Numbered from the stretch's first letter, positions 11,401-19,729 are shown. The stretch is DNA of 64,000 bases from Halichoerus grypus (GCF_964656455.1 NC_135717.1:155237793-155301792); one strand, 5' to 3'. A program made the numbers and translations. The notes: generated from the sequence alone by a model not told the origin.

Positions 11401-14400
11401 AAATCTGAATACCTCTCCGTCATCTAACCAAACAAGAAGTCCTGAGAAATTTGAAAGGCCAGAGAAAGAAATTGAAGCCCAGTTCATATATGAACCCCCC
11501 CTCATTGGATCCTCAACTCCAAGTAAGTACATAAAACTTCCTGATATTTGAAAGTGTTAAGTTGAAGACTCCCACTATTTAACTTGATAAATAGAGTGAT
11601 CATAGACTAAGAAAATTAGAAGGAGTTGAAACTTCACAACGCTTGTCTATTATGACTCTCTTACTAGAGGACAATGACATGTATGTGAATGGTTAAACTC
11701 AATGACATTGATTTGATACTCTTTTGGTGTGAATTTTATTGTCAATCCAATATGTAAGGATCTTGATCTAATATGGTACAAATGGGAATATAATGTAGGA
11801 CCCTTTGAAAATGAGTCATTAACTACCTGAAATTGTCTTTTTTTTCCCTCCTCCGTACTAAAGTTCATGCCACAGATCCTAAAAACTTGATCACATTTAA
11901 TGGGATATTGGGTTGTTACACAAGTTATCTATAGAAAACAACTCTTTGTATAGAAGCAACTCTTCTATATAGATATTTATGTTTTACTTTAGGGTTTCTG
12001 TGGATATATTGTATTAGTGTAAACTCTGGGGCTTTGCTTATAGCGGTACTTTACTCCTATATTCCTTCTGTTTATTTTTAATAGTCTTAGTTTATCTAGT
12101 TTATGGGATAGCATGTCACATTCATCTTTTATAAGAGGAAATGGTTCCAAGATTCTTCAAGATTAATCCCTCTGTCATATGTTATTATATTAGACAGTTG
12201 GCAGTTTATATATATAGATAAATGACTATTAGAAATAATGTCATAGAAAGTTTCTAAGATTTGTATTCCAGACAGTGAGTTTTTCTAAATGTCACAGGAA
12301 CACTGTTCTTTACCAGTTTTTCAAGTCTCCTCATGCCAAATCTTATTTACAAATGTTTGATGTCTCTTAGTCTAAGCTGACTATTAATATTTTCTCCCAT
12401 TTTTTATTTTAGATCCAAAGACAGCATCCTCTGTCACGGCTGGAGTTGCCAGTTCACTATCAGAAAAAATAGCTGATACCATTGGAAATAATAGGCCAAA
12501 TGCACCACTGACATCTGTTCAGATCCGTTTTATTCAGAACATGATACAGGAGACATTGGATGACTTTAGGTAGTAATTGAGAAATTGCTCTTTCTATCTA
12601 GACATTAACTGGCTTTTTTTTATTAGGTGTAAAACCGGAACCATAAGTAATATTGGTGGTTACTACTTTTGCCTAGGTTTTGGGGTCCATAAAACAATAG
12701 AAAACATGATGAGTTTTGTTGATCTTGCTGTATTGAATTTATTGAATATCAGCCAGGAAAAGGTACACTTACCTAGGGCAATTGTTAGATAACTTGGCAG
12801 GGCAGTCGAGCAGGCAGGCTGCCATCAGGGATTTTTTTTGTCAAAATTTGGGCAGCAGATTCTGGTAAGGCCCAGTGGTATTCTTACATGAAGTATTTAT
12901 AGATCACCTGCTAAATATGCTATGGGTAATAATGTAATAGAGAAATAATTTTTTAAAGGAATTCTGAATATTTTCAAACAGAATGCATCAGAATGTAATA
13001 GTCAATTAAAAAAAAAATTTTCATGGATCTGTCCTTGTCTCCTCATCCTTTGAATTTTGAACACTGTAAGAATGTGTTTGACATTGTTGCTTCCTTTTAC
13101 CTATCATCTCAATATATATTGGAGCTATTTTCAATTATTAGAATCTTTTGTATGTGTTTTTTCCCTTTCTGACCTGTAGTTACTTAGTATTCTAGCTCTG
13201 ATTTGGAATATAGCGAGCAAGAATGCTAGAGAAGATGTACAGTTTTTGTTGGTACAGGTTTTTTTGTTGTTGTTTTGTTTTTTTAAGATTTATTTATTTT
13301 AGAGAGAGCACGAGCGGGAGGGGCAGAGGAGCCTGACACGGGGCTCAATTTCACAATCCTGAGATCAAGACCTGAGGTGAGATCAAGAGTCAGACACTAC
13401 CCAACTCTGCCACCCAGGTGCCCTGGTGCATGTTTCTTTTTAATGTTAAAAGTGTTTTGGGGGGGCTCCTGGATGGCGCAGTCGGTTGAGATCTGACTCT
13501 TGATCTCAGCTCAGGTCTTGATCTCAGAGTCATGAGTTCAAGCCCCACATTGGGCTCGATGCTGGAGATGGAGCCTACTTTTAAAAAAAAAAGTGTTTTG
13601 AAAAAATATTTTTAAATGTTAACAAATATATTTTTAAAGGAAAATCATCATTTTTGGTCATTTTTGACATTTACAACATGCCTAGTATATGTACTGGGTA
13701 CTAAGGATGCAAATATGAATGATCTGTCCACAAAGGCCTTCTAGTTTAGTTAGGGTAGGTACAATGTGTAGTTTAGTTAGGGTAGGTACAATGTGTCCTG
13801 TTATGACGTGTGTTTCTTTAATGTGGATTAATTCATTTGTGATTGGTAAATAGGACAGTAATGACAACATACCTGATAAGGAAATTTTGTTGGTTCTTGT
13901 AACAGTTGCCAAAACAGAATGTATGAACATAGCTGAAGGCAGCAAACCAGCTATCAGTACCCATCTCTTTCTCTTCCCTTCCTCTTCACCTGGTTTGGCT
14001 TTGTGCTCTGTGTTTGGAAGGACTTATTTTGTGATTATTCCCCATCTTTGGTTATTTTATCCTTGCCTCCATCCTTCACAGCCCCAATCCTTTCTTCTCC
14101 TTTTCTTACCCCTCTTATCAAGTGACCATCACTTTTTTTAAGGTAAAAGTCTTTGATTATTCACTATTTAAACTATGCTAGTATTTTTTACTAGGGTTTA
14201 ATTGTTTTTGTTAGTGCTCTGGTTACAAAGTTGCATAAATTTTGAGTAGTCTGCCCCAATCCTTTTTCTTTAAATCCTGTTATCTTCTTATTTTCTTTTT
14301 CTTTTCCTTTTTTTGTTTTAGTTTTATTGTGGTGAGAACACTTACAATGAGATCTACCCTCTTAATAAATTTTAACTGTATAATCCGGTATTGCTAACCA

Positions 14401-14686
14401 TAGGCACGGTGTTATATAGTAAATCTCTACAAGTTATCCATTTTGTTTAACTGAAATTTTGTATTTGTCACTTGGCAACTTCCTATTTCCCATTCTCCCC
14501 ACCCCCTGATACCTAGAATTCTGTTCTTTGCTTCTATGAGTTTGACTATTTTAGATATCTCATGTAAGTGGAATCATGCAGTATTTGTCCTTCCGTGACT
14601 GGCTTATTTCATTTAGCATAATATCTTCCAGGTTCATTCATGTGGTTGCATAGTGCGAGATTTCCTTTTTTATGGCTGAATAATAT

Positions 14687-14770
<84 letters not shown>

Positions 14771-17700
14771 CATTTTTAAAATCTGGTCCTGTTATTTTCA
14801 GGAATGTATATATGTGGCAAAACAGCAGAATTGTCTGACTTTAATATGATGTGAGTAAAGCAGTGTTGGAAGGGGAGAAAGCTCTTATGCTGGGCAGATT
14901 GAGAGAGAGAGCACTGCCCTGCCTTCAGCTTTCAGCTTGCCACGCATGCCTGCACCTGGGGAGTGGGGGTGAGTAGGGGCCTCTCTCAATCCTTCTGCCC
15001 CTCCAATAACCATAGGCAGCTTCTGCTTGGGACTCAGTGAGGACCCAGAGAATGGCTCAGAGAATTTCTATAAATTTGCTGCTCTGACGTAACCTTCAGT
15101 AAGTCTTGAAGAGCTATACCTTTCAGTGGAGGGACAGAGGGGCTGTTGAGGGGCTCCGTCAGCTGTGGAGACTGCCTTCCCCACAAGGGTCTGGAGTGCT
15201 TCAGACGGGTTACTCTCAGTTGTCACAGCGCGCAGTCTTCACACACCCTGTTGCTCTCTGCCTTAGGGTGTCTCTCTCAGTCCTCCTGCCCTGCCCCTAA
15301 TGGTTTACATAAGCACTCAGTGAGGGCCTGTGGCAAATAGTTGGTGAGTGAATGGAGATTTTCTTTGTGGCTAGGACTCCTTGGGTCCAGTCCTACTTGG
15401 CCTACAAAAATCTATAAAAATTTCAGTTAGTTCTCCTTACCCTATCAATGGCAGCTGTGTCAACCCTACCTCTCCAGCCCCCCACCCCCCCCTTCACCAC
15501 CACCACCCGCCCTCTGCTCTGTTGAGGATGAAAACAGTCATGGGTCTCTTCTCCTAGGAGGGACTCATTTTCTGGATTTTCATTCATTTAGATTTCTTTG
15601 CACTCTCAAGTTGAATTTAAAAATGTATGATTTTATAGGTTATCTGGCTTGTCCTCACTATTAGAGTTGGAGAGATTATATCCTAAGCAGAAGTCTATGG
15701 GTCTATTTTTATTGTCTGTCAAGAAGATTTAAGTTTCTTCTGGCAAGCAGATCACTTTGTTCCTGTACTTGCTGGCTTTCCAGTTTTCTTAGGGCCAGTT
15801 TATTTCTGGTTGCCTTTATTCTAGGGTTTAGTCTCTGCCCTTCTAGGATATTCACCAGGCCTTTTTACCTTGGTGGGTTCTGAAACTTTAACCTCCATTT
15901 CCCCAGCACCACAAGGCCGCCAAAGTCTTTCTCTGCTCTAGCTGTGACTTTATGTTTAATTTTCTGCCACCAGTACAGGCATTGCTTAGGAGTCAATAGA
16001 TACCTCGAGGGGGAAATTGCACAGTTTTGGGTTTACTTTTCTGCAGGTACCTTCTTGGCACCTTGAAGCCCTGGCTGCCTGGGCTGTCCAAAACCCTGGC
16101 ACTCCCCAACCCGGTGAGGCTCTCTCAAGCTCCAGGTCACTGCTTTCCGCTCAGCCTCTGTTCCCCTCTGTCCAGTCAGCACATCCCCAAGGGAAAACAG
16201 AGGTAACTGTGGGGCTTACCTAGTAGACTTCCCTGCTTTGCAAAACCATAGCCCCTCAAATCCTGACCACCTTAGTGGTTCTCTGATGCTTTCGGTTTGT
16301 TTTAATTTTTTATTTATTTATTTATTTTTAAGATTTTATTTATTTATTTGTCAGAGAGAGAGAGAGCGAGTACAGGCAGGGAGAGAGGAAGAGGGAGAAG
16401 CAGGCTCCCCACCGAGCAGAGAGCCCGATGCAGGACTCGATCCCAGGACCCCGGGATCATGACCTGAGCTGAAAGCAGAGGCTTAACCGACTGAGCCACC
16501 CAGGCGTCCCTGTTTTAATTTTTTTAAAGATTTATTTATTTGAGAGAGAGAGCACGAGCAGTGGGGAGAGGCAGAGGGAGAGGGAGAAGCAAACTCCCCG
16601 CTCAGTGGGGAGCCCAGCTTGCCACTCCATCCCAGGACCCTGAGATCATGACCTGAGCCGAAGGCAGCTCCTTAACCGACTGAGCCACCCAGGTGCCCCC
16701 AGTTCGTTTGTTTTAAATACAGCTTTTGTCATAATTGAAAGCAGAAGAGAATTTTTTAAAAACCCTTATAGTTGTAACAGAAAAAGTACTTAGGAATAAA
16801 TCTGACCAAAAATGGTAAAGATCTTTGTAGAAAAACACTTAAATATTTATTAGAAAGCATTAACACTTAAATAAATGGAAAGATATGAAGATGTTAGTTC
16901 TTCTAAATTGGTCTATAGATTGAATGCAATTTCAGTCAAATCCCAACTGTGTTTTTTGGAAGATGATGATAGGATAACTTCAAATTTATGTGGAAGAAGA
17001 AAAGATCCAGGAATAACCAAGATACTCTAGAGAAGAACAAGATTGAAGGTGACTTGTTTGTCAGATGGGTAAGCTTAATTATTAAGCTATAATTAAAATA
17101 GTGTAGCATTAGCACAGGATGGACAGATTGCCCAAACGAATCAAATAGACCAGAGAAAAACCTGGGCATATATAGAAATGTGATATATGACAGAGGAAAA
17201 GTATAGATCCCTATTCCCTGCTATTAAAAAAATCAGTTCTACCCAGCGTGAAAGTTTAAAGGGTAAAATTTTAAGCATTGTAAGGGAATTTATATATGAT
17301 TTCAGGGTAGGGAAGTTATCAAAACATAAGAGGATACACTACCTATAAAAACATAGATTGGCAAATTTGATTGTGTTATTAGGTCAGTAATTAGAGAACA
17401 TTGACAAGGACTGCTCATCATAAGGCACCATTAACAAAGTGAAAGGACAAAAATCTATCTATGGTACTCCAACAAAGGATCCAACAAAGGTTTGGATGAT
17501 GTAAAGAACTCTTAAAAATAAATAAGAATAAAAGACATTTGAGGGGTGCCTGGGTGGCTCAATCAGTTAAGCATCTACCTTCAGCTCAGGTCATGATCCC
17601 AGGGTCCTGGGATCGAGCCCCTGCTTCGGGCTCCCTGCTCAGCGGGGAGTCTGCTTGTCCCCCTGCCCCTTCCCTTGCTTGTGCTCTCTCTCTCAAATAA

Positions 17701-18331
17701 ACAGTGTTTTAAAAAAAAGACATTCAACAGAAAAACAAGCTTAAAAGGCATGGACAAGCATTTCACAGAAGAGGAATGGTCTATGAACCTAAGGAAAGGT
17801 GTTCCATCCTATGGTTAATCAGAGAACTGAAAATGCAATGGGATACTGTTTCACACCCATTAGATGGGAAAATGTGAAAAGTCTGTGAAGACCAAGTCTT
17901 GGTGTAGATACAGAGCAAGAGGAATTCTGTTACACTGATGACAAGCATGTCCACTGATACTACCTCTTCAACAAATAATTTGCATTATTTCGTAAAACTA
18001 AACAAGTATACATCTGGCCTTTAACTCAGCATATCTACTCTTGGATCTATGGGTGCAGTTATGGGTGAATATGATTGGGAAATACATACATGATTGTTTA
18101 TAATAACATTGTAATAGTAAAAGCTTGAAAGCAATCTGAATGTCAATTGATAGGAGAATCTGTACACTGATACAAATCAGTGAATTACAGATGTATAGAA
18201 TATGAATGTTGAAAACATGATATTGGGTTATTTTTTTAAGTGTACACTACTTAGTACTACATAGGATGTGGTATTTTTATAATGCTCAAAACCAGGCACA
18301 GCAAAAATATATTGACTACAGCATCTTTGTT

Positions 18332-18370
<39 letters not shown>

Positions 18371-19729
18371 TTGCTTAAACAAAATTCATCAGAGTAGTGA
18401 CTTCTTTCTTGGGCTTCTCCTAAGTTAAGTAATGGAATCAGAGAGGAGCACATAGGAAACTTCTATGATTTTGGTAATGTTCTAGCTCATAAGTTGTATG
18501 GTGGGTGACTGAATGATCCTTTTATTATTATACCTCATAATTTTCATGTATTCTTTTCTGGTATGACTGAATTGTACTTTATAGGTAACCTTTATTATAA
18601 CCACCCAAATAACCCTTTCCATTCTACTAGAAGTATTTTTTTTTGATAGCTAAAACATTGATAATAGTTAAGACATTGTAACCTAGTAAATGATCTGTAT
18701 TTCATTGTAATATAAACCTGTGTCTTTCCTTAATGATAATTTCTATATTAAGGGATGTGTAGTATGAGAGTTCTGGATATATACAGCCGGGGTTTATATA
18801 CTAGCTCCACCATTTACTGGTTGGTTGATTGGATAAGTTTTAACTGCTCTGTGGCTTAGTTCCTTCATTGGTAAAATGGAGGTAATAATTGCATGTGATG
18901 TAAAGATTAAATGAGTTCTTCCATTCAAAGTACAACAAACAGTGCCTAGTACATAGTAAATAAATTCTAGGTGCCTTGGCATTTTTATTATTATTATTAC
19001 TACTATCATTATTACTAACATCCAATAATTTGAAACAACGAGAAAAGTTTAGCAGTTTCTTGAATGATCTAGGATTGGCAAAACCATTATAATTCTAATA
19101 GGTATTTTACATTCTTACCTAGAGAAGCATGCCATAGAGACATTGTGAATTTGCAAGTGGAGATGATTAAACAGTTTCACATGCAATTGGTAGGTATGAC
19201 CTTTTATTTTAAATGAGTATAGAGTTGTGGATCTAAAAAGTCCATTAAAGGGTGATATATTTTTACTTTATTATATCTAGTTGCTAGAGTAAACAAACAG
19301 GGAGTTTTAGAAATTTAAAAGTAAAATAGATTTTAACTAGTCACCCTTCTTTTTAACCTATAATAGTTAAGGCTACTTTTTCACAGCTTTTTATTTATTT
19401 ATTTATTTCCATAAGTAAGCTAAAAGCTTCCCACATGTGCAAATATAAACCTTCCAAATACGTAACTTTCACCAGTGATCTTTCATTTATATTAACAAAG
19501 TAGTAAGGTACCATTCAGCTAGGTAATTGAACATGACAGAAATGATAGCTGAAACTATGTAAAACAGCTTTCCAAATAAATGTGAAGTATCAATGCTTTA
19601 AAAAGCATTTTTTCTCTTTTCTAGAATGAAATGCACTCTTTACTGGAAAGATACTCAGTGAATGAAGGTTTAGTGGCTGAAATTGAAAGACTACGAGAAG
19701 AAAACAAAAGACTACGGGCCCACTTTTGA
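373..19729 (+). CDS. NEDD1: NEDD1 C-terminal half, spliced from eight exons (partial at 5' end)
   Basis: NEDD1 is a centrosome and spindle adaptor that recruits the gamma-tubulin ring complex for microtubule nucleation. Joining 373-568, 5226-5354, 9127-9171, 10283-10485, 11369-11522, 12413-12569, 19123-19189 and 19625-19729 gives 1056 nt in one open frame: 351 residues and TGA. From memory human NEDD1 is about 660 residues, so this is roughly residues 310-660. The N-terminal WD40 propeller exons lie left of the window. The visible part is a Ser/Thr/Asn-rich low-complexity linker, followed from exon 12413 onward by a helical region ending in [16 protein letters not shown], the segment known in the family to bind the gamma-tubulin complex. 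A Ser-Thr-Pro motif at residues 240-242 of the stretch corresponds by position to the human Cdk1/Plk1-docking threonine near 550. All splice sites are GT-AG with consistent phases and no frameshift or stop, so the gene looks intact here. The identification rests on recognising the protein sequence. Confidence 0.96.
1310..1529 (+). mobile_element. CAN SINE (tRNA-Lys-derived), + strand
   Basis: Begins GGGGCATCTGGGTGGCTCAG, contains a (CT)n stretch and ends in an AATAAATAAATAAATCTTT tail. It is flanked by an 11-bp target-site duplication AAGTCTGCATG at 1296-1306 and 1530-1540. Moderately diverged from consensus. Confidence 0.95.
2215..2450 (+). mobile_element. Old L1 3' UTR fragment
   Basis: The text around 2222-2340 (AATTGCAAACTTATAGAAAC, then TTTTGCCACATTTGCTTCAT) matches remembered L1M-type 3' UTR sequence in sense orientation. 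It is interrupted by the microsatellite at 2349-2417. Ends are approximate. Confidence 0.6.
2349..2417 (+). repeat. Compound microsatellite (CT)n(CA)n
   Basis: About 18 CT units followed by about 16 CA units, uninterrupted. The tract is long and pure, so it is probably length-polymorphic. Confidence 0.97.
2465..2675 (+). mobile_element. MIR SINE, + strand
   Basis: Core and 3' landmarks are present in order: GACTTTGGGCAGTTTTCTTA, then GTGCCTGGCACATGATAGGC near 2598-2617, then a TATCATCATTACTATTATT tail. An ancient, strongly diverged copy. Confidence 0.75.
2735..3783 (+). mobile_element. LINE-1 copy with inverted 5' segment
   Basis: From 2735 to about 3573 the sequence is antisense L1 ORF2 (for example CATTCCCACCAACAGTG and TTGATTTTAGCCATTCTGAC). 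From about 3590 to 3783 it is sense L1 3' UTR (GATGGTTACCAGAGGGGAAG, ending TGTATGTTAACCACCTGGAA then AAGTAAAAACTT). The opposed halves fit a single twin-primed insertion with loss of the sequence between them. All reading frames are broken. No clear target-site duplication was seen. Confidence 0.85.
4185..4386 (+). mobile_element. CAN SINE, + strand
   Basis: Starts GGGGGCACCTAGGTGGTACA and ends in AATAAATCTTTTAAAA. A 13-bp target-site duplication AAAATGTAATACA lies at 4172-4184 and 4387-4399. Confidence 0.95.
5108..5145 (+). repeat. 19-bp tandem duplication
   Basis: Two exact copies of TAATATATGCATGATACAT (5108-5126 and 5127-5145). Each contains the palindrome ATGCAT. The pair lies about 80 bp upstream of the 5226 exon. 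Confidence 0.95.
5226..5354 (+). CDS. NEDD1: NEDD1 coding exon b
   Basis: Acceptor TTTTCCTATAAG ends at 5225 and the donor is GATG|GTAAGT (5355-5360). The exon has 129 nt; two bases complete the Gly codon from exon a and one base is left over. It encodes [20 protein letters not shown] onward to FSPIRD. It contains Ser-Pro in FSPIRD and the LPRSIN serine, both in positions where human NEDD1 has reported mitotic phosphorylation sites (from memory). Acidic and Ser-rich linker sequence. Confidence 0.96.
5614..7032 (-). mobile_element. Young 5'-truncated LINE-1, antisense, with exact TSD
   Basis: A 17-bp exact target-site duplication (TTCCACAGAAGTTTCTT) at 5597-5613 and 7033-7049 brackets a minus-strand L1 of about 1.42 kb: poly(A) at 5614-5624 (read as T on +), 3' UTR to about 6082, then ORF2 sequence to the truncation point. 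The ORF2 C-terminal part is open for more than 300 codons and includes the Cys-rich segment [18 protein letters not shown] and the conserved [20 protein letters not shown] region. There is no 5' UTR, ORF1 or reverse-transcriptase core, so it cannot be autonomous. Confidence 0.95.
6083..7032 (-). pseudogene. L1 ORF2 C-terminal fragment, frame intact
   Basis: Minus-strand frame open from the truncation point (about 7032) to a stop at 6083. It encodes about 316 residues of the L1 ORF2 protein C-terminus: thumb-downstream region, Cys motif and C-terminal segment. The apparent start upstream of 7032 lies in flanking intron DNA and is not a real start. The lack of stops indicates a recent insertion rather than function. 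Confidence 0.9.
7520..7730 (+). mobile_element. Old L1 (ORF2 3' part) fragment, + strand
   Basis: A series of L1 landmarks in degenerate form: ATTCCATTTCTATAAATTTA, AGAGAATCCCACAAAGATTT, TTATAATAGTGGAACTCTGG and TAAATGTCAACAGTAACAGG. Ends are approximate. Confidence 0.7.
8708..8915 (-). mobile_element. MIR SINE, antisense
   Basis: Reads as reverse MIR on +: GATCCTCAAAACAATCTTGT, CCCATTATATAGATGCAGAA, CTATTAAGTGGTAGGCAGAA and CTGGAGCCTACTGCAGTGCT, in the expected order. Confidence 0.85.
9127..9171 (+). CDS. NEDD1: NEDD1 coding exon c (45 nt)
   Basis: Acceptor TTATTATAG ends at 9126 and the donor is GATG|GTAAGA. It encodes the split Asp, then [14 protein letters not shown] and the first base of a Gly codon. 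It is very short, a multiple of three, and has the same phase at both ends, so skipping would keep the frame and remove 15 residues. Identified by sequence and by exact phase match to both neighbours. Confidence 0.94.
9222..9915 (-). mobile_element. MaLR (MLT1-type) LTR, antisense, split by a SINE
   Basis: On + it reads ATATGTAACAAATTACCCCA, then after the SINE GCTGCAGGCCTATCAAGGCT, AACATGGCAGCTGGCTTCCC and ACTAGGTCCTGCCCACATTA: the remembered reverse complement of an MLT1 LTR. A solo LTR, with no internal region seen. Confidence 0.8.
9258..9440 (-). mobile_element. CAN SINE, antisense, inside the MaLR LTR
   Basis: Poly(T), AAAGATTTATTTATT, a (GA)n stretch, and an end at CACCCAGGCACCCCC. Target-site duplication AAATTACCCCAACATTTT at 9240-9257 and 9441-9458 (18 bp, exact). 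Confidence 0.96.
10000..10205 (-). mobile_element. MIR SINE, antisense
   Basis: Reverse-MIR landmarks on +: AATATCTCTTTTTAGTCTCA, TTCACATTTACTGATCAGGA, AAGGGGTAGAGCTGACAAAT and CATGTCTTTCTACCATATTA. Confidence 0.75.
10283..10485 (+). CDS. NEDD1: NEDD1 coding exon d
   Basis: Acceptor with a strong pyrimidine tract, CTCCTCTTTTTCAG, ending at 10282; donor AAACAG|GTATCT. The exon has 203 nt and ends at phase 0. It encodes [19 protein letters not shown] and on to [11 protein letters not shown]. It includes [17 protein letters not shown], with two Ser-Pro sites typical of the mitotically phosphorylated linker. The donor GTATCT is weak, and the frame stays open only three codons past it (VSA then TAA). 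Confidence 0.96.
10486..11368 (+). other. NEDD1: NEDD1 intron d
   Basis: An 883-bp GT-AG intron, AT-rich, with a poly(T) run near 11093-11110. No recognisable repeat. The acceptor GTGAAG has a purine at -3 and is poorly pyrimidine-rich. Confidence 0.85.
11369..11522 (+). CDS. NEDD1: NEDD1 coding exon e
   Basis: The acceptor is TTTTAAATGTGAAG ending at 11368, chosen because it keeps the frame from exon d (KQ|FAKLISG) and matches the family; the donor is CCAA|GTAAGT. The exon has 154 nt with one base left over. It encodes [19 protein letters not shown] onward to LIGSSTP and the first base of Asn. The Ser-Thr-Pro at its end is the counterpart of the Cdk1 site that primes Plk1 docking in human NEDD1 (from memory, Thr550). 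An AG nine bases downstream (11376-11377) could serve as an in-frame alternative acceptor. Confidence 0.93.
11523..12412 (+). other. NEDD1: NEDD1 intron e
   Basis: An 890-bp GT-AG intron, AT-rich, with no repeat family recognised. The acceptor TTTTTATTTTAG is normal. Confidence 0.85.
12413..12569 (+). CDS. NEDD1: NEDD1 coding exon f
   Basis: The exon has 157 nt; two bases complete Asn and the last two bases (AG) begin an Arg codon. Donor TTTAG|GTAGTA. It encodes [19 protein letters not shown] and on to [21 protein letters not shown]. The last 20-25 residues start the conserved helical C-terminal domain. The donor GTAGTA is weak, and an in-frame TAG sits directly at the junction, so retention of the intron would truncate the protein just inside the gamma-tubulin-binding region. 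Confidence 0.96.
13270..13424 (-). mobile_element. CAN SINE, antisense, diverged
   Basis: T-rich start, AAGATTTATTTATTTTAGAG, then the reverse of the GGGTGGC box at GCCACCCAGGTGCCC. A degenerate target duplication may be TGGTACAG/TGGTGCAT at the two sides. Confidence 0.85.
13460..13588 (+). mobile_element. Short CAN SINE variant, + strand
   Basis: Starts GGGGGCTCCTGGATGGCGCA and ends GGAGCCTACTTTTAAAA without the long CT-rich segment, an older short subtype. Target-site duplication AAAAGTGTTTTG at 13448-13459 and 13589-13600. Confidence 0.93.
13742..13795 (+). repeat. 27-bp tandem duplication
   Basis: Two exact head-to-tail copies (13742-13768 and 13769-13795) of a unit starting TAGTTTAGTTAGGGTAGGTA. 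Confidence 0.97.
14315..14700 (-). mobile_element. L1 3' UTR fragment, antisense
   Basis: Reads on + as AGTTTTATTGTGGTGAGAAC, GAATTCTGTTCTTTGCTTCT, TGGCTTATTTCATTTAGCAT and GGCTGAATAATATTCCAT: the reverse of mammalian L1M-type sequence. It ends at the microsatellite. Confidence 0.85.
14691..14768 (+). repeat. Compound microsatellite (CT)n(CA)n
   Basis: About 24 CT units followed by about 15 CA units, pure. It sits where the L1 sequence would normally continue through its own CA/TA-rich stretch. Confidence 0.97.
14769..16290. other. Unclassified GC-richer intronic block
   Basis: No repeat family was recognised with confidence. Two segments resemble each other (about 14972-15050 and 15262-15335: TCTCTCAATCCTTCTGCCCC against TCTCTCAGTCCTCCTGCCCT, then CTCAGTGAGGACC against CTCAGTGAGGGCC), suggesting a diverged internal duplication. 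No convincing coding potential. Confidence 0.4.
16312..16510 (-). mobile_element. CAN SINE, antisense, inner member of a nested pair
   Basis: Young-looking copy: AAGATTTTATTTATTTATTT, then GTCAGAGAGAGAGAGAGCGA, ending GAGCCACCCAGGCGTCCC. Target-site duplication TGTTTTAATTTTTT at 16298-16311 and 16511-16524. Confidence 0.94.
16525..16699 (-). mobile_element. CAN SINE, antisense, outer member of a nested pair
   Basis: AAAGATTTATTTATTTGAGA to GAGCCACCCAGGTGCCCCC. Its own flanking duplication appears to be TTTGTTTTAA (about 16296-16305, left of the inner SINE, and 16708-16717), so the inner SINE landed in this element's T-rich end. Confidence 0.88.
16770..18330 (+). mobile_element. Old L1 ORF2-region copy, + strand, split by a SINE
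   Basis: Sense L1 landmarks: TTAGGAATAAATCTGACCAA, ATTTATGTGGAAGAAGAAAA, AATGGGATACTGTTTCACAC and AACTCAGCATATCTACTCTT. All frames are broken. It resumes after the CAN SINE at 17541-17714. The 3' end is uncertain. Confidence 0.8.
17541..17714 (+). mobile_element. CAN SINE, + strand, inside L1
   Basis: GAGGGGTGCCTGGGTGGCTC to CTCTCAAATAAACAGTGTTT. Target-site duplication AAAAGACATT at 17530-17539 and 17715-17724. Confidence 0.95.
18340..18367 (+). repeat. Poly(T) run, about 28 nt
   Basis: An uninterrupted T tract just after the L1 region. Either the tail of an unrecognised antisense retro-insertion or simple expansion. Confidence 0.9.
18785..19018 (+). mobile_element. MIR SINE, + strand, just upstream of NEDD1 exon g
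   Basis: Full set of MIR landmarks: AGCTCCACCATTTACTGGTT, GGTAAAATGGAGGTAATAAT, GATTAAATGAGTTCTTCCAT, AACAGTGCCTAGTACATAGT and a (TTA)n tail. It ends about 105 bp before the acceptor at 19122. Confidence 0.93.
19123..19189 (+). CDS. NEDD1: NEDD1 coding exon g
   Basis: Acceptor ATTCTTACCTAG ends at 19122 and the donor is TTG|GTAGGT. The exon has 67 nt; its first base completes Arg and it ends at phase 0. It encodes [20 protein letters not shown] then QL, a helical heptad-patterned segment of the C-terminal gamma-tubulin-complex-binding domain. It is not a multiple of three, so skipping it would shift the last exon out of frame. Confidence 0.96.
19190..19624 (+). other. NEDD1: NEDD1 intron g
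   Basis: A 435-bp GT-AG intron, AT-rich. Acceptor TTTTTCTCTTTTCTAG is strong. No repeat recognised. Confidence 0.88.
19625..19729 (+). CDS. NEDD1: NEDD1 last coding exon
   Basis: Encodes 34 residues, [20 protein letters not shown] then [14 protein letters not shown], and TGA at 19727-19729. The basic and leucine-rich heptads form the terminal helix that in the family mediates self-association and gamma-tubulin-complex contact. The ending matches the vertebrate NEDD1 C-terminus, which fixes the gene identity and reading frame. Confidence 0.97.
   Translation, partial: NEMHSLLERYSVNEGLVAEIERLREENKRLRAHF

Larger units (their letters stand above)
12570..19122 (+). other. NEDD1: NEDD1 intron f (largest in window)
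   Basis: A 6.55-kb GT-AG intron. It holds five CAN SINEs (13270-13424, 13460-13588, 16312-16510, 16525-16699, 17541-17714), an L1 fragment with a microsatellite (14315-14768), an old sense L1 (about 16770-18330), a poly(T) run (18340-18367) and a MIR (18785-19018). Between 12570 and 13260 and in 13601-14314 nothing is recognised except a 27-bp tandem duplication. The stretch 14769-16290 is unusually GC-rich for this gene and unclassified. Confidence 0.9.
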
